Source: JBFIHZ01 sp041601535 (lineage in GTDB: Bacteria; Pseudomonadota; Gammaproteobacteria; Xanthomonadales; SZUA-36). From it: 7,405 nucleotides of DNA. How positions within the stretch are numbered: position 1 is the first letter of the stretch; each line of letters starts with the position of its first letter. The translations under genes and the position numbers were made by a program. This document shows, one piece after another, positions 6,425-7,405 of the stretch. The DNA is taken from NCBI GenBank assembly GCA_041601535.1, contig JBFIHZ010000200.1:1-7405 (forward strand). Direction: 5' to 3'. The notes beneath the pieces were generated by a model. It did not search any database, had not been told where the DNA came from, and saw only the letters and a list, made by a program, of their open reading frames with translations.

Positions 6425-6769
6425 TCAGATGCAGCTGACCGGCCGGGGAAGCCCGGCATAGCGGCAGGCCTGGGTAGCCGGGCCCTGTGGAAACAAGCGG
6501 TACAGGTAACGGCTGTTGCCTTTCTCCTGGCCCAGTTGTTCTGCCACCCTTCTGACCAGCGCACGCATCGGAGGTTCGATCTCGAAGCTGGCATGGTAGT
6601 CGCGGAATATTTGCAGTATGGCCCAATGATCGGCGGTTAGTTCAATACCATCCGCGCCGGCCATATGGCGGGCTACTGCATCCGTCCAGGCTGACGGGTC
6701 CAGCAGATAGCCTTTCTCATCCACCGGGATTGTCGTGCCGTCGGATAACTGCAGAACCTGTTGACTCAT
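6425..6769 (-). CDS. tusE: TusE/DsrC family sulfur-relay protein with both redox cysteines
   Basis: A small (114-residue) cytoplasmic sulfur carrier. TusE takes persulfide sulfur from TusBCD and passes it to MnmA for 2-thiolation of tRNA wobble uridines; DsrC plays a comparable role with DsrEFH and the dissimilatory sulfite reductase. Family marks: DEKGYLLDPSAW (17-28), LTADHWAIL, IEPPMRALVRR, and EKGNSRYLYRLFPQGPA near residues 81-97. The C-terminal arm QACRYAGLPRPVSCI has C113 penultimate and C102 eleven residues earlier, the exact spacing of Cys-A and Cys-B in DsrC; as I recall, E. coli TusE has threonine at the second position. The assignment to TusE rests on the tusBC neighbours and the absence of dsrAB in view; a DsrC role cannot be excluded. 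Its ATG overlaps the tusB stop (ATGA), and it has no strong Shine-Dalgarno, so it is probably translationally coupled. Confidence 0.92.
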   Translation of the reverse strand: MSQQVLQLSDGTTIPVDEKGYLLDPSAWTDAVARHMAGADGIELTADHWAILQIFRDYHASFEIEPPMRALVRRVAEQLGQEKGNSRYLYRLFPQGPATQACRYAGLPRPVSCI

Positions 6770-7086
6770 TGCCAGCTCAGAACCTGTTCGCTGTCACACA
6801 CCAGGCCGACCAGGTCCGCCATGGTGATGCTCTCCGCGCCCGCCTGGCATGCCTGCTGTTGCAAACCATGCGCCAGCAGATCCTCAGACAGACACAGCAA
6901 TCGCGGGCTGGCGTCGGCTGCAGCCGGCCCGGAACCCGCCGGTGAGCCGGGCCACAACAGCAGGTTAACGGCCTCACCCATCAGCACCATCACATCACCC
7001 GCTTGGCTGAAGCCCAGGCATTGCTGCCAGGCGTCCTGTCGGCAAGCCTGAATCAGGTGCAGGCAAAAAGGTCGTGGCGAGCTCAT
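6766..7086 (-). CDS. tusB: TusB/DsrH family sulfurtransferase subunit
   Basis: The small subunit (106 residues, family about 95-105) of the TusBCD (DsrEFH-type) heterohexamer that hands sulfur to TusE. Visible family features: a central strand GDVMVLMGEAVNLLLW (30-45), then LLCLSEDLLAHGL (63-75) like the ALNEDLIARGL stretch of E. coli TusB, and a C-terminal DLVGLVCDSEQVLSW. It has six cysteines (8, 15, 23, 65, 80, 97), many for its size. C23 in QQCLGF aligns, by my reading, with the conserved cysteine of DsrH that E. coli TusB lacks. The start chosen is the ATG at 7084-7086, which overlaps the tusC stop and has AAGGTG (7095-7100) eight bases upstream. A longer in-frame extension to 7209 lies inside tusC and is not credible. 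The protein is more diverged than TusE, so confidence rests partly on gene order. Confidence 0.85.
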   Translation of the reverse strand: MSSPRPFCLHLIQACRQDAWQQCLGFSQAGDVMVLMGEAVNLLLWPGSPAGSGPAAADASPRLLCLSEDLLAHGLQQQACQAGAESITMADLVGLVCDSEQVLSWQ

Positions 7087-7405
7087 AACACCAGCACCTT
7101 GCCGCAGGCCTGCCAGTCGCGCCGCATCTCCGCCGGACTGGCGGTTTGCAATTCCAGCAGGCTGCCGTTGACCAGGCGCTGCTGCCATTCGGGCTCGGCA
7201 AAGGCGCATACCTCCGTCAGTTCAGGCAGGCTGGCCCAGCCACGGTAACCCGGCGGCAGTTGTGCCGCAGCAGGCTGCCGGACGGTTTGCAGCTGCAACA
7301 CGGCCGGCCCGGCAAAATACAGGCGCAGGGGCTGCTGCAGGGCGGCCACCACCAGCGCCATATCGAGCTGGGAACGCGCTGAACGCTGCCGGTAAGGGCC
7401 GCTGC
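7083..7405 (-). CDS. tusC: TusC/DsrF family sulfurtransferase subunit, partial (N-terminus beyond right edge)
   Basis: A subunit of the TusBCD sulfur-relay complex. The window holds 106 residues plus the stop; a full TusC is about 119, so about a dozen N-terminal residues lie off the right edge. The opening SGPYRQRSARSQLDMALVVA matches the TusC/DsrF segment GT-x-GRE-x-LDALLATSA, followed by a strand RLYFAGPAVLQLQ like the LAVFFIADGVFQL region. Its later part holds LPELTEVCAF and ends GKVLVL, as in the family (E. coli ends VILRF). The in-frame ATG at 7359-7361 (the M of QLDMAL) is internal, not the start, because conserved sequence continues upstream of it. The stop overlaps the tusB start as ATGA. 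tusD/dsrE is expected just beyond the edge. Confidence 0.87.
   Translation of the reverse strand, partial: SGPYRQRSARSQLDMALVVAALQQPLRLYFAGPAVLQLQTVRQPAAAQLPPGYRGWASLPELTEVCAFAEPEWQQRLVNGSLLELQTASPAEMRRDWQACGKVLVL
7095..7100 (-). promoter_or_regulatory. ribosome binding site of tusB inside the end of tusC
   Basis: AAGGTG on the minus strand, eight bases before the tusB ATG at 7084-7086. It supports the 106-residue start over a longer in-frame reading. Confidence 0.55.

Noticed and set aside
5234..6640. A 468-codon open frame on the plus strand antisense to the isocitrate dehydrogenase gene
   Set aside because: It is the mirror of a GC-rich real gene and has no recognisable domain. The dehydrogenase on the other strand has all catalytic motifs.
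7087..7209. A longer TusB beginning at 7209
   Set aside because: The extra residues lie within the conserved tusC frame, and a proper Shine-Dalgarno supports the ATG at 7086.

Overview
The window looks like chromosome of a non-enteric gammaproteobacterium. It has moderately high GC and intact housekeeping genes on both strands. The pieces dapA, bcp and perM occur in the same general neighbourhood in enteric and Pseudomonas genomes. The tus cluster, the two-cysteine DsrC-like protein and the FadL-like porin would fit a marine or environmental gammaproteobacterium; this taxonomic reading is inference. I see no tRNA, rRNA, CRISPR array, insertion sequence or phage gene.

Left part (1-2658): dapA (lysine and diaminopimelate synthesis), cut by the left edge, reads leftwards. 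It is divergent from a rightward pair, a Bcp/PrxQ peroxiredoxin and a PIN-PhoH ATPase, which lie 38 bases apart and are probably one operon. The 105-base gap between dapA and bcp holds two opposed, overlapping promoter candidates.

Middle (2623-5266): a PerM-type (AI-2E family) permease reads leftwards and overlaps the end of the PhoH gene by 36 bases. To its right, also leftward, is a 402-residue outer-membrane beta-barrel protein distantly like FadL. It has its own good sigma70-type promoter (consensus -35, extended -10). A 231-base gap separates it from the next gene.

Right part (5267-7405): an NAD-type isocitrate dehydrogenase (341 residues) reads leftwards. Upstream of it lies a leftward sulfur-relay cluster, tusC (cut by the right edge), tusB and tusE, with both junctions formed by ATGA stop/start overlaps. 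The 132 bases between tusE and the dehydrogenase hold a GC-rich nested inverted repeat next to a perfect TATAAT box with no recognisable -35.

How the genes work together: TusBCD and TusE relay persulfide sulfur, classically to 2-thiouridylation of tRNA wobble uridines. Here the TusE/DsrC protein carries both redox cysteines of true DsrC, and TusB has a cysteine at the position I recall as characteristic of DsrH. The cluster may therefore sit between the Tus and Dsr types. The other genes are housekeeping or stress functions without an obvious shared pathway. Nothing here is clearly a new system; the best leads are the Tus/Dsr cysteine pattern, the repeat-rich intergenic region and the unassigned porin.
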